Shown: piece after piece, positions 32,437-39,996 of the stretch
How the letters are laid out: every line of letters starts with the position of its first letter
How positions within the stretch are numbered: the stretch's first letter is position 1
Assembly (NCBI GenBank): GCA_017964325.1
Contig: JAGCSE010000314.1
Span: forward strand, 1 to 39,996
Direction of reading: 5' to 3'
Length of the DNA: 39,996 bases
From: Victivallales bacterium
GTDB taxonomy: Bacteria; Verrucomicrobiota; Lentisphaeria; Oligosphaerales; Oligosphaeraceae
Translations under genes and position numbers: made by a program
Notes under the pieces: model-generated
What the model was told of the DNA's origin: nothing
Seen by the model: only the letters and a program-made list of their open reading frames with translations
Databases searched by the model: none

Positions 32437-34659
32437 ATGAAAACACTATTCGACCATGCCCGTGAAAAGATCATCCTCGAAGAGCAGCCGCTCGCCGCGC
32501 GCATGAGGCCACGGACATTGGACGAATATGTCGGACAGGAACATATCCTCGCTCCTGGCAGGCTCTTACGACGCGCCATCCAAGCAGACCAATTATCATC
32601 GCTCATCTTCTACGGACCGCCTGGAACAGGCAAGACGACGCTCGCCAGCGTCATCGCCAACACGACAAAAAGCCAATTCGTCACATTGAACGCCGTCATG
32701 GCCGGCATAGCAGACCTGCGCGACATCACGGCTGCCGCCCAGACACGTCTCGGCGAACAGGGCCAGCGGACCATCCTCTTCGTCGATGAAGTCCACCGCT
32801 GGAACAAAGCACAGCAGGACGCCCTACTGCCATGGGTCGAAAACGGCACCGTCATCCTGATTGGCGCCACCACGGAAAATCCGTATTTCACGGTCAACAG
32901 GGCGCTTGTGTCGCGTTCCCGCATCTTCCAGCTGAAGCCGCTCGACAACGAAAACATCAAGGACATCATCCGCCAGGCCATCAAGGATCCCGTCCGCGGC
33001 TTCGGAGCGAAGAAGATCCAATTCGACGACGACGCCCTCGACCACCTGGCGGATGTCGCCAACGGCGACGCCCGCGCCGCCTTAAATGCCCTCGAACTCG
33101 CCGTCGAAACGACACCTGAAGACGATGAAAAAGTCATCCACATCACGATGGCGGTCGCGGAAGAATCCATCCAAAAGCGGGCCGTCCTCTACGATCGCGA
33201 AGGCGACTGCCATTTCGACACGATTTCCGCCTTCATCAAATCCATGCGCGGCTCCGATCCGGACGCCACGTTCTACTGGCTCGCCAAGATGGTCTATGCA
33301 GGCGAAGACCCGCGCTTCATCTTCCGCCGCATGACGATTTTCTGCTCTGAAGACATCGGCATGGCCGACCCGAAGGCACTCCCCTTCGTCATCGCAGCCG
33401 CCGAAGCATTCGACCGCGTCGGCCTCCCGGAAGGCCACTATCCGCTCGCGCACGCCGCCCTCTATTGCGCCACCGCCCCGAAATCCAATTCCGTCATGGG
33501 CTTCTTCGACGCCTTGAAAGTCGTCGGCTCCGAACGGGAGGACGAAGTCCCCAACCATCTGCGGGACGCATCGCGGGACAAGGAGGGCTTCGGGCATGGC
33601 GTCGGCTACCAGTATCCACACGCCTACCGCGACCATTGGGTCGCACAGCAGTATCTTCCCGACTCTTTGCAAGGCAAGATCTTCTACGAACCGGGCACCA
33701 TCGGCTACGAGGCGACATTGGCGGACACCGTCCGCGACCGTCGCGAACTCCAGCTCGCCGCCATCCGTGAAAACGACGCGCGTCTCGCCCCGCCGGAAAT
33801 CCTCACGTTCAGCCCTGCCGACAAGAATACGGAAAGATGGCTTGCACGCGCCGCCGACAATCTCGCCCCGCAGCTCGCGACCATCCGCGAGCGCCTTTTC
33901 GCCTTGCATCCTGTTCAACGCCATGATCTTGTATTGGATTTGACGGCGGATGCAGGAGCATTCCTCTGGGAGGCCGTCCGCAAAGCCCCCGAAGGCGGAA
34001 TCTGGGGATTCGTCAAAAATCAACAGAATGCTGACATTCTGCTGGAACAGGCCCAGAATCTCAACTCATTGCGACGTCCCAACTTGCTGGTAGCCAAGCC
34101 TGAAACGGCCTTTGATGCAATCAACCAGTCGGAATGGAAAGACGTCCGTTTCGATGTCATTCTTGGCAGGAATTTCCTCGCCAACGCTGCCGATAAAAAA
34201 ACTGCCGTCCAAAACATCGTCAAGCTCATGAATGCGCGGGAGTCCTCCATAGTACTTGCGGAAAACATCGCCCGCCACACACAACGCTTGGCTGCACTTA
34301 TCCAAGACATTGGGCAGGAATGGCTTCCGCGAATCCGTCAGGCGGAGGACGACATCTACGCCAATCCGGACGATCCGCTTGTCAATTGGGATGAAAAGAC
34401 TCTCGCCGCACTATTTGAGGATGCTGGGCGTTCGGTTAAAACTATTGAGCTTCAGTCTTTTACACGCGAAGTCATCATTTCCTCCGCACAGCTTCAGCAT
34501 TGGTTCGACAACGCGCCAGGCAGTTTCCGCAGTCGTCTTCTCAAACTTTGCGCAGCAGATGACGTGGATGCTTTCTTCAACGCCGTCCGCTCCAATCTCC
34601 TCAACCACAAAGTCCAATGGACGACGCAAGTAGCTTTTCTGCACATAGAAATCCAATAG
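32437..34659 (+). CDS. rarA: RarA/MgsA-like AAA+ ATPase with about 300-residue C-terminal extension
   Basis: A 740-residue cytoplasmic protein. Residues 1-430 are a complete RarA (MgsA): a start with PLAARMRPRTLDEYVGQEHI, Walker A GPPGTGKTT (60-68), Walker B ILFVDEVHR (113-121), sensor 1 LIGATTENP (141-149), and the tetramerisation part with SIQKRAVLYDREGDCHFDTISAFIKSMRGSDPDA and SEDIGMADP. RarA acts at stalled replication forks with SSB. Family members are usually about 430-450 residues. The added C-terminal 300 residues contain LVLDLTADAGAFLWEAV (about 498-514), which looks like a degenerate methyltransferase motif I in a Rossmann fold, and no other known motif. Similar RarA fusions are annotated in cyanobacteria as RarA/unknown domain fusion. 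The start codon lies beside the dyad at 32388-32418. Confidence 0.9.
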   Translation: MKTLFDHAREKIILEEQPLAARMRPRTLDEYVGQEHILAPGRLLRRAIQADQLSSLIFYGPPGTGKTTLASVIANTTKSQFVTLNAVMAGIADLRDITAAAQTRLGEQGQRTILFVDEVHRWNKAQQDALLPWVENGTVILIGATTENPYFTVNRALVSRSRIFQLKPLDNENIKDIIRQAIKDPVRGFGAKKIQFDDDALDHLADVANGDARAALNALELAVETTPEDDEKVIHITMAVAEESIQKRAVLYDREGDCHFDTISAFIKSMRGSDPDATFYWLAKMVYAGEDPRFIFRRMTIFCSEDIGMADPKALPFVIAAAEAFDRVGLPEGHYPLAHAALYCATAPKSNSVMGFFDALKVVGSEREDEVPNHLRDASRDKEGFGHGVGYQYPHAYRDHWVAQQYLPDSLQGKIFYEPGTIGYEATLADTVRDRRELQLAAIRENDARLAPPEILTFSPADKNTERWLARAADNLAPQLATIRERLFALHPVQRHDLVLDLTADAGAFLWEAVRKAPEGGIWGFVKNQQNADILLEQAQNLNSLRRPNLLVAKPETAFDAINQSEWKDVRFDVILGRNFLANAADKKTAVQNIVKLMNARESSIVLAENIARHTQRLAALIQDIGQEWLPRIRQAEDDIYANPDDPLVNWDEKTLAALFEDAGRSVKTIELQSFTREVIISSAQLQHWFDNAPGSFRSRLLKLCAADDVDAFFNAVRSNLLNHKVQWTTQVAFLHIEIQ

Positions 34660-34738
34660 CTGGATGAATCCGACAATCATTTTTGTCACAGAAGTCCCAG
34701 ATGTCTCAGAACACCTGATTTACAGAAACACAAAAAAA

Positions 34739-34771
34739 GCTGTTGCTCACCATATCAGGTTTGGCAACAGC
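34739..34771 (-). terminator. Intrinsic terminator of rpmA
   Basis: GCTGTTGC (34739-34746) and GCAACAGC (34764-34771) form a perfect 8-bp stem around a 17-nt loop, followed on the minus strand by TTTTTTTG. It also has a T-rich tract further along on the plus strand, so it may act for the rarA transcript as well. Confidence 0.85.
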
Positions 34772-34828
34772 CTCTTTCTGCTTTTTTTCCACAGCTGTTC
34801 ACACAGCCATGTTTTTCCACAAACGGAA

Positions 34829-35104
34829 TTATGCCTCCGCAGGGGCGGCTTCCGGCTGCGGCAACGGAATGATGTTCACGGAACGTTTGCTCTTCACAAA
34901 CTCAACGATGCCGTCGCACAACGCAAACAGCGTAAAGTCACGGCCACAACCGACGTTCTTGCCAGGATGGAAGACCGTTCCGCACTGACGCACGATGATG
35001 CTGCCGGCGGTGACTTTCTGGCCACCATAAGCCTTCACGCCACGATATTTTGGATTGCTGTCACGACCGTTACGGCTGGAGGATTGTCCCTTTTTATGTG
35101 CCAT
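34829..35104 (-). CDS. rpmA: 50S ribosomal protein L27
   Basis: A 91-residue large-subunit ribosomal protein whose N-terminus reaches the peptidyl-transferase centre. The sequence [40 protein letters not shown] is the family signature without the cleaved extension found in Firmicutes. [19 protein letters not shown] matches the body; the acidic Pro/Ala tail ([10 protein letters not shown]) is a lineage feature. It is usually preceded by rplU, but no L21 gene lies upstream here; the same-strand neighbour is efp, 130 bp away. A strong terminator follows 57 bases past its end. Confidence 0.97.
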   Translation of the reverse strand: MAHKKGQSSSRNGRDSNPKYRGVKAYGGQKVTAGSIIVRQCGTVFHPGKNVGCGRDFTLFALCDGIVEFVKSKRSVNIIPLPQPEAAPAEA

Positions 35105-35234
35105 TGTTGTTTCCTCTTATTATTTAATAGTGTTATAAAATACAATTCATTCGAAAAAACACTAAATATAGCATGAGTTTGCAGTTTTTCAACTATTCAG
35201 CCCACGCTTTTCAATGTTTTACGTCTTTTGGGAC

Positions 35235-35801
35235 TCAGCCTTTGCTCACGCGGTCCGCATATTCGCCAGTGCGCGTATCGATGCGGATGATGTCGCCTTC
35301 GTTCACAAACAGCGGGACGGCGATTTCGTAGCCGTTTTCGATCTTCGCGGGCTTCGTCACGTTCGTCGCCGTGTCGCCGCGCGCACCAGGTTCCGTCTCC
35401 GTAATCTTCTTCTCGACGAAGAACGGCAGCGTGATTTCAATCGGACGGTCGCGGAAGAAAAGCACCGTGCACTCCATGTTGTCGTCAAGGAAATATTTGT
35501 TCTTTCCGATGACCTGTTCGGAGATGCGGACGTCTTCGTATGTCTCCTGGTCTTGGAACACATAGAATTCGCCTTCCTGATACATATAGATCAAATCCTT
35601 TTCAGCCAGGTCCGGCTTGCCGATTTTATCGACTGAACGGAACGTGCGATCCGTCGTACCGCCGGAAATCATGTTTTTCAGCTTGCACAGATACAGAGCC
35701 TGCCCCTTTCCCGGCTTGCAAAAATCAAATTCCGTGACAATGTAAGGGTCTCCGTCCATTTCAATTTTCAAACCCTTGCGTAAATCTGCCGCCTCGTACA
35801 T
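35235..35801 (-). CDS. efp: Translation elongation factor P
   Basis: A 188-residue protein that rescues ribosomes stalled at proline stretches. Three beta-barrel domains are evident: KOW-like N-terminal part with the loop KPGKGQA (K32 is the position modified by beta-lysylation or analogous modification in other bacteria), an OB domain, and a C-terminal domain ending DTATNVTKPAKIENGYEIAVPLFVNEGDIIRIDTRTGEYADRV. The ATG at 35801 is chosen because GGAGG lies eight bases upstream and gives the family's usual length; an ATG further upstream would add five residues. The proline-rich segment in the adjacent RNase III fusion would be a plausible client. Confidence 0.97.
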   Translation of the reverse strand: MYEAADLRKGLKIEMDGDPYIVTEFDFCKPGKGQALYLCKLKNMISGGTTDRTFRSVDKIGKPDLAEKDLIYMYQEGEFYVFQDQETYEDVRISEQVIGKNKYFLDDNMECTVLFFRDRPIEITLPFFVEKKITETEPGARGDTATNVTKPAKIENGYEIAVPLFVNEGDIIRIDTRTGEYADRVSKG

Positions 35802-35907
35802 GAGCAAAACCTCCAAAAATCAGCCTGATGAAACATGACACTCCCAACACAACGCGTCCGCCCTGCGTTGGTATGAAAATTACATAACTTTTTAATTTAC
35901 TCCATTT

Positions 35908-37473
35908 ATGAAAAAATTCAACGCAACATCCAGTGAAACTCCGCAACTCCTTGAACAAATTCAAGAGAATGCGGGTTATCATTTCAAAAACATCGACCTT
36001 CTCATCGAAGCGTTGACCCATCCTTCCTACGCCTCTGAACAAAAAGAACCGCCACCGCACAACCAACGTCTGGAATTTCTTGGAGACGCCGTCCTGCAAA
36101 TCATCGCTTCAGAACTGATTTTCAACACTTTCCAGGAACTCCACGAAGGTCTTCTCACGAAAATCCGCTCCAACATCACCGATGAAAACGCCAACATTAG
36201 CTACACCTGCAAGCTGCAGTTGGAATTGGGCCTACGCCTCGGCAAAGGAGAGGCCGCTTCGGGAGGACGCTTCAAGCCCGCCACCCTCGGCGACCTTTTC
36301 GAAGCCTTCCTCGGCGCCGTCTATCTTGACGGCGGTCTGGAAGAGGCCCGTAAAATCTGCTTGAGCCTCTTTCCAAGCCTAAACGACGTACTCGACAACA
36401 TTGAATTTTCCATCAACAACGATCCCAAAGGCAGACTCCAAAAGCACTGCCAGGAGAAATTCCACGCTCTCGTCCATTATGAACTGATCGATACGTTAGG
36501 TCCTAAACATAATCCAACCTTCACCTGCGGAGTATTCATGAATGAAACGGAAATCGGCCGCGGCACTGCGCACTCCAAAAAAGATGCAGAAAAAAATGCT
36601 GCCATCGCAGCATTAGAAACGCTTATGCCGCAAGAGGATGAAGCAAATCCAGTCATTCCTCCGCCACCAGCAGCCACACCGCAACCAGAAGCCACATCCA
36701 AATTCCCCCCCTCGCAAAAACGCCTTCTCGCTTTGGATTTTGACGGTGTCATCTGCGATTCTGCAGCCGAAACAGCCATCTCCGCCTGGAAGGCCGCCAT
36801 CACCCTCTGGCCCGACAGATTCACGACTGCCCTCCCCCCGCCTGAAATGATTGAACAATTCCGCAAAATCCGCCCATATCTGGAAACTGGATACCAATCC
36901 ATTCTTATGATGCGAATGCTCGTTGACGGCATTTCCACAGACTCTTTCCAATACGCCCTCCCTGAAAAGCTCGAACTCATCATGAAGGATCACGAACTCA
37001 CGGCACGCACTCTCGTGAAGCTTTTCGGCAATACACGCGACGCATGGATTCACGAAAGCCTTGACTCCTGGCTCGCACCGCAAAATCCATATCCTGGCAC
37101 AATCGAAGCACTTAAAGTCGCCCTTCAAAAACACACCGTTCTCATTCTGACGACTAAACAGGAACGTTTCGTCCGCGCATGGCTCAAGCATTTCTCCATC
37201 GATTTCCCAAAAGACAACATCATCGGGCTCGACCGCAAGAAACCCAAAGAAGAAACACTTGCGGAACTTGTGCGCGACAACAAGAAGAACATCCACTTTG
37301 TGGAAGACCGCCTTGCAACGCTTGAACGCATAGCACAAGACGCCACGCTCAAACGTGTCAATCTCCACTATGCAGACTGGGGCTACGGCACTCCCGCTGA
37401 ACTCGAAAAGGCCCGCTCTTTGGATTGCCTGGAGATCATCTCCCTCTCCGATTTCCACGATCTCCTCGCCTAA
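35908..37473 (+). CDS. rnc: Ribonuclease III fused to a HAD-like hydrolase
   Basis: A 521-residue fusion. Residues about 10-160 are the RNase III catalytic domain: RLEFLGDAV with E56 and D60, and GDLFEAFLGAVYLDGG with D129 and E132, all four metal ligands present. Residues about 172-240 are a double-stranded-RNA-binding domain (NDPKGRLQKHCQEKFHALVHYELI, then GRGTAHSKKDAEKNAAIAAL). A Pro-rich linker (about 243-268) joins a HAD-superfamily domain (271-521) with motif I DFDGVICDS (D277, D279), a KQERF helix after ILTTK (motif II-like Thr), a lysine in RKKPKEE and FVEDR (motif IV). This domain resembles PGP/Gph-like phosphatases. Standalone RNase III is about 220-250 residues. Divergent from efp. 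Confidence 0.9.
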   Translation: MKKFNATSSETPQLLEQIQENAGYHFKNIDLLIEALTHPSYASEQKEPPPHNQRLEFLGDAVLQIIASELIFNTFQELHEGLLTKIRSNITDENANISYTCKLQLELGLRLGKGEAASGGRFKPATLGDLFEAFLGAVYLDGGLEEARKICLSLFPSLNDVLDNIEFSINNDPKGRLQKHCQEKFHALVHYELIDTLGPKHNPTFTCGVFMNETEIGRGTAHSKKDAEKNAAIAALETLMPQEDEANPVIPPPPAATPQPEATSKFPPSQKRLLALDFDGVICDSAAETAISAWKAAITLWPDRFTTALPPPEMIEQFRKIRPYLETGYQSILMMRMLVDGISTDSFQYALPEKLELIMKDHELTARTLVKLFGNTRDAWIHESLDSWLAPQNPYPGTIEALKVALQKHTVLILTTKQERFVRAWLKHFSIDFPKDNIIGLDRKKPKEETLAELVRDNKKNIHFVEDRLATLERIAQDATLKRVNLHYADWGYGTPAELEKARSLDCLEIISLSDFHDLLA

Positions 37474-37566
37474 CCCCTCCTCTCCCGCTCATAATCCTTT
37501 GTATCCCTAATCTCTTTGCTTTAAAGCTTTATGCTTCAGGCTTTTCAATCCGCGAAGCGGTAAATT

Positions 37567-38340
37567 ATGCTCCCTCTCTACGACGCCCATGCCCATCTGG
37601 CGGACAGCCGCCTTCAGGATTCCCTCTCGGAAATCCTGCAAGACTGCCGTCTGCACGGCATCAAGGGAATTCTCGCCAATGCCGCACATCTCTCTGAATG
37701 GCAGTCCATTACAAAACTAGCAGACAATCCAGACATCCATCCGGCCTTCGGGCTCCATCCGTTCTTCATAGACGAATGGTCAGATGATTGTCCCGCCAAA
37801 CTAGAACAAATCCTTCTGGATAATCCATCAGCTTCCGTCGGCGAAATCGGCTTGGATGCCTGGTCATCTCGCGATAATCTGCCACGCCAAATGGAAATCC
37901 TTGCCGCGCAACTTGTTGTCGCGCAAAAGCATCATCGTTTCGTCTCCCTTCACAACCGCAAGACATGGTCTGATTTCTTTGAGCTTCTCAAGCAACTGCA
38001 TATCACGGAGCTCCATGGCATCTGCCATCATTTCACAGGAAGTGCCGAAATCGCTAGAAAGCTTTTGGATTTAGGCCTTTATCTATCCTTCTGCGGACCC
38101 ATTACCTACCCCAACGCCCGCCGCATCCATACCGCCGCCATCTTCGCGCCACAGGACAGAATCCTCACGGAAACGGACTGCCCAGACCTTCCCCCCCTGC
38201 CCTGTCAAGGCCAGCTCTCCCGCCCGTGGCACGTCCAATACGTACTCGAAACGCTGGCGGAACTCCGCCATGTTTCAATCTCGTATCTTGCAGGGCAAAT
38301 AGAGCAAAACTGGCATTCCCTTTTCTCTAATAGTATCTAG
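37567..38340 (+). CDS. tatD: TatD-family metal-dependent hydrolase
   Basis: A 257-residue protein of the amidohydrolase-like TatD DNase family. Metal-binding motifs are DAHAHL (H8, H10), GEIGLDAW (Glu of the GEIGLD box), a His-containing HNRK where HxR/xE is usual, HICHHF-like segments (HGICHHFTGSA), and the ETDCPDL aspartate (TETDCP). Typical members are 255-265 residues with 3'-5' exonuclease or D-amino-acyl-tRNA deacylase-like activity. The gene starts after a small hairpin (CCGC-GAA-GCGG), and its stop codon is eight nt before hrpB. The middle of the protein has more Trp than usual, with no other oddity. Confidence 0.88.
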   Translation: MLPLYDAHAHLADSRLQDSLSEILQDCRLHGIKGILANAAHLSEWQSITKLADNPDIHPAFGLHPFFIDEWSDDCPAKLEQILLDNPSASVGEIGLDAWSSRDNLPRQMEILAAQLVVAQKHHRFVSLHNRKTWSDFFELLKQLHITELHGICHHFTGSAEIARKLLDLGLYLSFCGPITYPNARRIHTAAIFAPQDRILTETDCPDLPPLPCQGQLSRPWHVQYVLETLAELRHVSISYLAGQIEQNWHSLFSNSI

Positions 38341-38348
38341 AAAGTCTT

Positions 38349-39996
38349 ATGAATAATGATTTAAATAGATTACCTATCTTTGAAATAAAACAAGCCTTTC
38401 TAGATGCAATATCCACCAAAGGCCAGGCAGTTATCTCTGCACCGACAGGGTCGGGCAAATCCACCCAAATACCGAAAATCCTGTTGGAAATCATTCCTGA
38501 AAACCAACGCATACTCGTCCTGCAACCACGCCGCCTCGCCACACGAATGCTTGCGGAACGCATTGCCGCCGAAATGGATGTGAAAATCGGCACAACCGTC
38601 GGCTACCAGACGCGTTATGAACGAGTCGCCTCGCAGGAGACACGCATTCTTTTCATCACGGAAGGCATCTTGACGCGTATGCTCATCAACAACCGCAACC
38701 TGCCTGGAGTCGCCGCCATTGTCTTCGATGAATTCCATGAACGCAGCCTTCATACCGACCTCGGCCTCGCCATGGCCTCCCACGTCCGCAAAAACATCAG
38801 GCCTGACCTCAAGCTTGTCGTCATGTCCGCAACTCTCGACGCTTCACCAATTTGTGACTATCTCGGCGACTGCCCGCACCTCCATGCCGAAGGCCGTCTC
38901 TTTCCTATTGACATCGCCTATCTCATCCCGCCGTTTCCAACGTCCGTCTATGCAGGCGTTTCCAATGCCATCCGACTGATTCTGCGGTTGCAGAAAGACG
39001 GCGACATACTCATCTTCATGCCAGGCGCCTACGAAATCCGCAAAACAATTGAAGAATGCCAGAAGCTCTCCTGGAGTGAACCGCTCGATTTCCTTCCGCT
39101 CTACGGCGACCTTCCGCCAGACGCGCAGCACGCCGTTATGGAACCCGCCACGCATCGCAAAGTCATTGTCGCCACGAACATTGCGGAAACGTCCCTCACG
39201 ATTCCAGGCGTGCGTCATGTCATCGATTCAGGGCTCGTCCGCACCGCCCGCTACGAACCTGCCCGCGGCATCGACCTTTTGGAAACAAAAGCCATCGCAC
39301 GCGACGCGGCAGACCAGCGTGCTGGGCGTGCAGGTCGCGAAGCTCCAGGCACTTGCCAACGCCTGTGGTCCAATCAGGAGCAAAACGCAAAACCGCCCAA
39401 ATCCATTCCTGAAATCCAACGGCTGGATTTGGCGGAAACCGCCCTCGCCGTCACTTCGTATGGCTTCGACAATCCATTCGATTTCCCATGGTTCGATCCG
39501 CCGCCCGAAAAGATGCTTCGCGAAGCTGTCTCGCTTCTTGAAAAACTCACCCTTTTGAAACCGAACCATGGCGGAATCACGGAGTTAGGCCGTCAATTGC
39601 AAGCCGTTCCCGCCCATCCACGACTCGCACTTCTTCTAAAACTCGGAGCCGCCAGCGGCTGTCTCAAACTAGCCGCAACCGCCGCCGCCATCATCGCAGA
39701 ACGACCGCTTGTCACCAATAGTTCCACCGACAACGAAATCCGCAAGCAGCGCCGACAGGACGCCAAACAGAAGAAACGCCATGAAGACCTCCCGCAATCG
39801 GATTTTCTCAATCTTGCAGAACTGCTTGATATTGCGCGAAATGCACATTTTTCACCAGATGTCTGCCAATCGCTCGGCCTCCATCCCGCCGCTGTCCGCG
39901 ATGTCGCCCGCGCCGCAGACGATCTCATCCGCAATGCACAACGCCTCCATTGGGACGACGACGCCCCAAACGACGCAAATACCGAACTTGCTTTCC
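38349..39996 (+). CDS. hrpB: HrpB-like DEAH-box ATP-dependent helicase (incomplete at the window edge)
   Basis: Begins at an ATG eight bases after tatD and stays open for 549 codons to the window end. Domain order follows HrpB: Walker A APTGSGKST (31-39), LQPRRLATRMLAERIA motif Ia, Walker B VFDEFHERSLHTDLGLAMA (the DEFHERSLHxDLGL string is HrpB-specific), SATLD motif III, TNIAETSLTIPGV motif V, and QRAGRAGR motif VI. The ratchet/winged-helix region follows (LDLAETALAV, NPFDFPWFDPPP). HrpB is usually about 800-850 residues, so roughly 280 are missing past the edge. Likely an RNA/DNA helicase of uncertain role. Confidence 0.93.
   Translation, partial: MNNDLNRLPIFEIKQAFLDAISTKGQAVISAPTGSGKSTQIPKILLEIIPENQRILVLQPRRLATRMLAERIAAEMDVKIGTTVGYQTRYERVASQETRILFITEGILTRMLINNRNLPGVAAIVFDEFHERSLHTDLGLAMASHVRKNIRPDLKLVVMSATLDASPICDYLGDCPHLHAEGRLFPIDIAYLIPPFPTSVYAGVSNAIRLILRLQKDGDILIFMPGAYEIRKTIEECQKLSWSEPLDFLPLYGDLPPDAQHAVMEPATHRKVIVATNIAETSLTIPGVRHVIDSGLVRTARYEPARGIDLLETKAIARDAADQRAGRAGREAPGTCQRLWSNQEQNAKPPKSIPEIQRLDLAETALAVTSYGFDNPFDFPWFDPPPEKMLREAVSLLEKLTLLKPNHGGITELGRQLQAVPAHPRLALLLKLGAASGCLKLAATAAAIIAERPLVTNSSTDNEIRKQRRQDAKQKKRHEDLPQSDFLNLAELLDIARNAHFSPDVCQSLGLHPAAVRDVARAADDLIRNAQRLHWDDDAPNDANTELAF

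Noticed and set aside
33082..34023. 313-codon minus-strand frame opposite rarA
   Set aside because: Sits antisense to conserved RarA motifs; it arises from strong third-position bias, as do the frames at 28619-29512, 36613-37458 and 18352-19206.
1..39996. tRNA, rRNA or integrase/attachment site
   Set aside because: No T-loop-like sequence outside genes, no integrase or transposase motif, and no rRNA-like conserved block was seen.

Overview
The window looks like a chromosome segment of a Gram-negative bacterium of the PVC group, most likely a Lentisphaerota (Victivallales-like) lineage. This is inferred from the orphan pseudopilin at 17349-18056: it combines the class III prepilin N-terminus with a late FADGHV motif, a pattern very common in Lentisphaerae and Planctomycetes. 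A TolC/HlyD/ABC system (so an outer membrane is present) and an SSRN-type L27 fit this. No rRNA, tRNA, CRISPR array or insertion-sequence transposase was seen. Genes favour G/C at third positions, which produces many long spurious antisense reading frames.

Layout. (1) 1-4325: a 126-bp heptanucleotide array abuts a diaminopropionate ammonia-lyase gene. It is followed by two tandem paralogues that look like CesT-family type III secretion chaperones and a 493-residue unrecognised protein, arranged like chaperone-effector genes. A 150-bp palindromic, MITE-like element lies directly downstream. (2) 4325-15531: a MATE exporter, a 1222-residue hybrid sensor kinase, a small membrane protein with a secreted esterase-like hydrolase, a CPA2 antiporter with C-terminal RCK_C domains, hpt, and a second alpha/beta hydrolase. 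(3) 15430-20558, minus strand: a MNT-type nucleotidyltransferase with only a 33-codon partner, a GMP synthase whose glutaminase domain has lost its catalytic core, the pseudopilin, and a ZnuA-like protein translationally coupled to a YihY/BrkB membrane protein. (4) 20746-22683: a sulfotransferase and an MFS transporter. (5) 22917-31197: one compact export operon (TolC-like protein, Cys-rich zinc-ribbon protein, HlyD-like adaptor, two half ABC exporters forming a textbook asymmetric heterodimer, secreted jelly-roll-like protein). (6) 31198-32436: 1.2 kb of noncoding, repeat-rich DNA with a 32-bp-period iteron-like array, a 148-bp inverted-repeat element and a short gene remnant. (7) 32437-39996: housekeeping genes with unusual architectures: a RarA with a large C-terminal extension, rpmA and efp (no rplU), an RNase III fused to a HAD hydrolase, a TatD nuclease and an HrpB helicase cut by the window edge.

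The most noteworthy points are the candidate type III effector with paired chaperones, the glutaminase-deficient GMP synthase, the RNase III-HAD fusion, the zinc-ribbon protein inside a tripartite export operon, and the phased 32-bp repeat array. Functions are inferred from recognised motifs by eye; no database search was possible.
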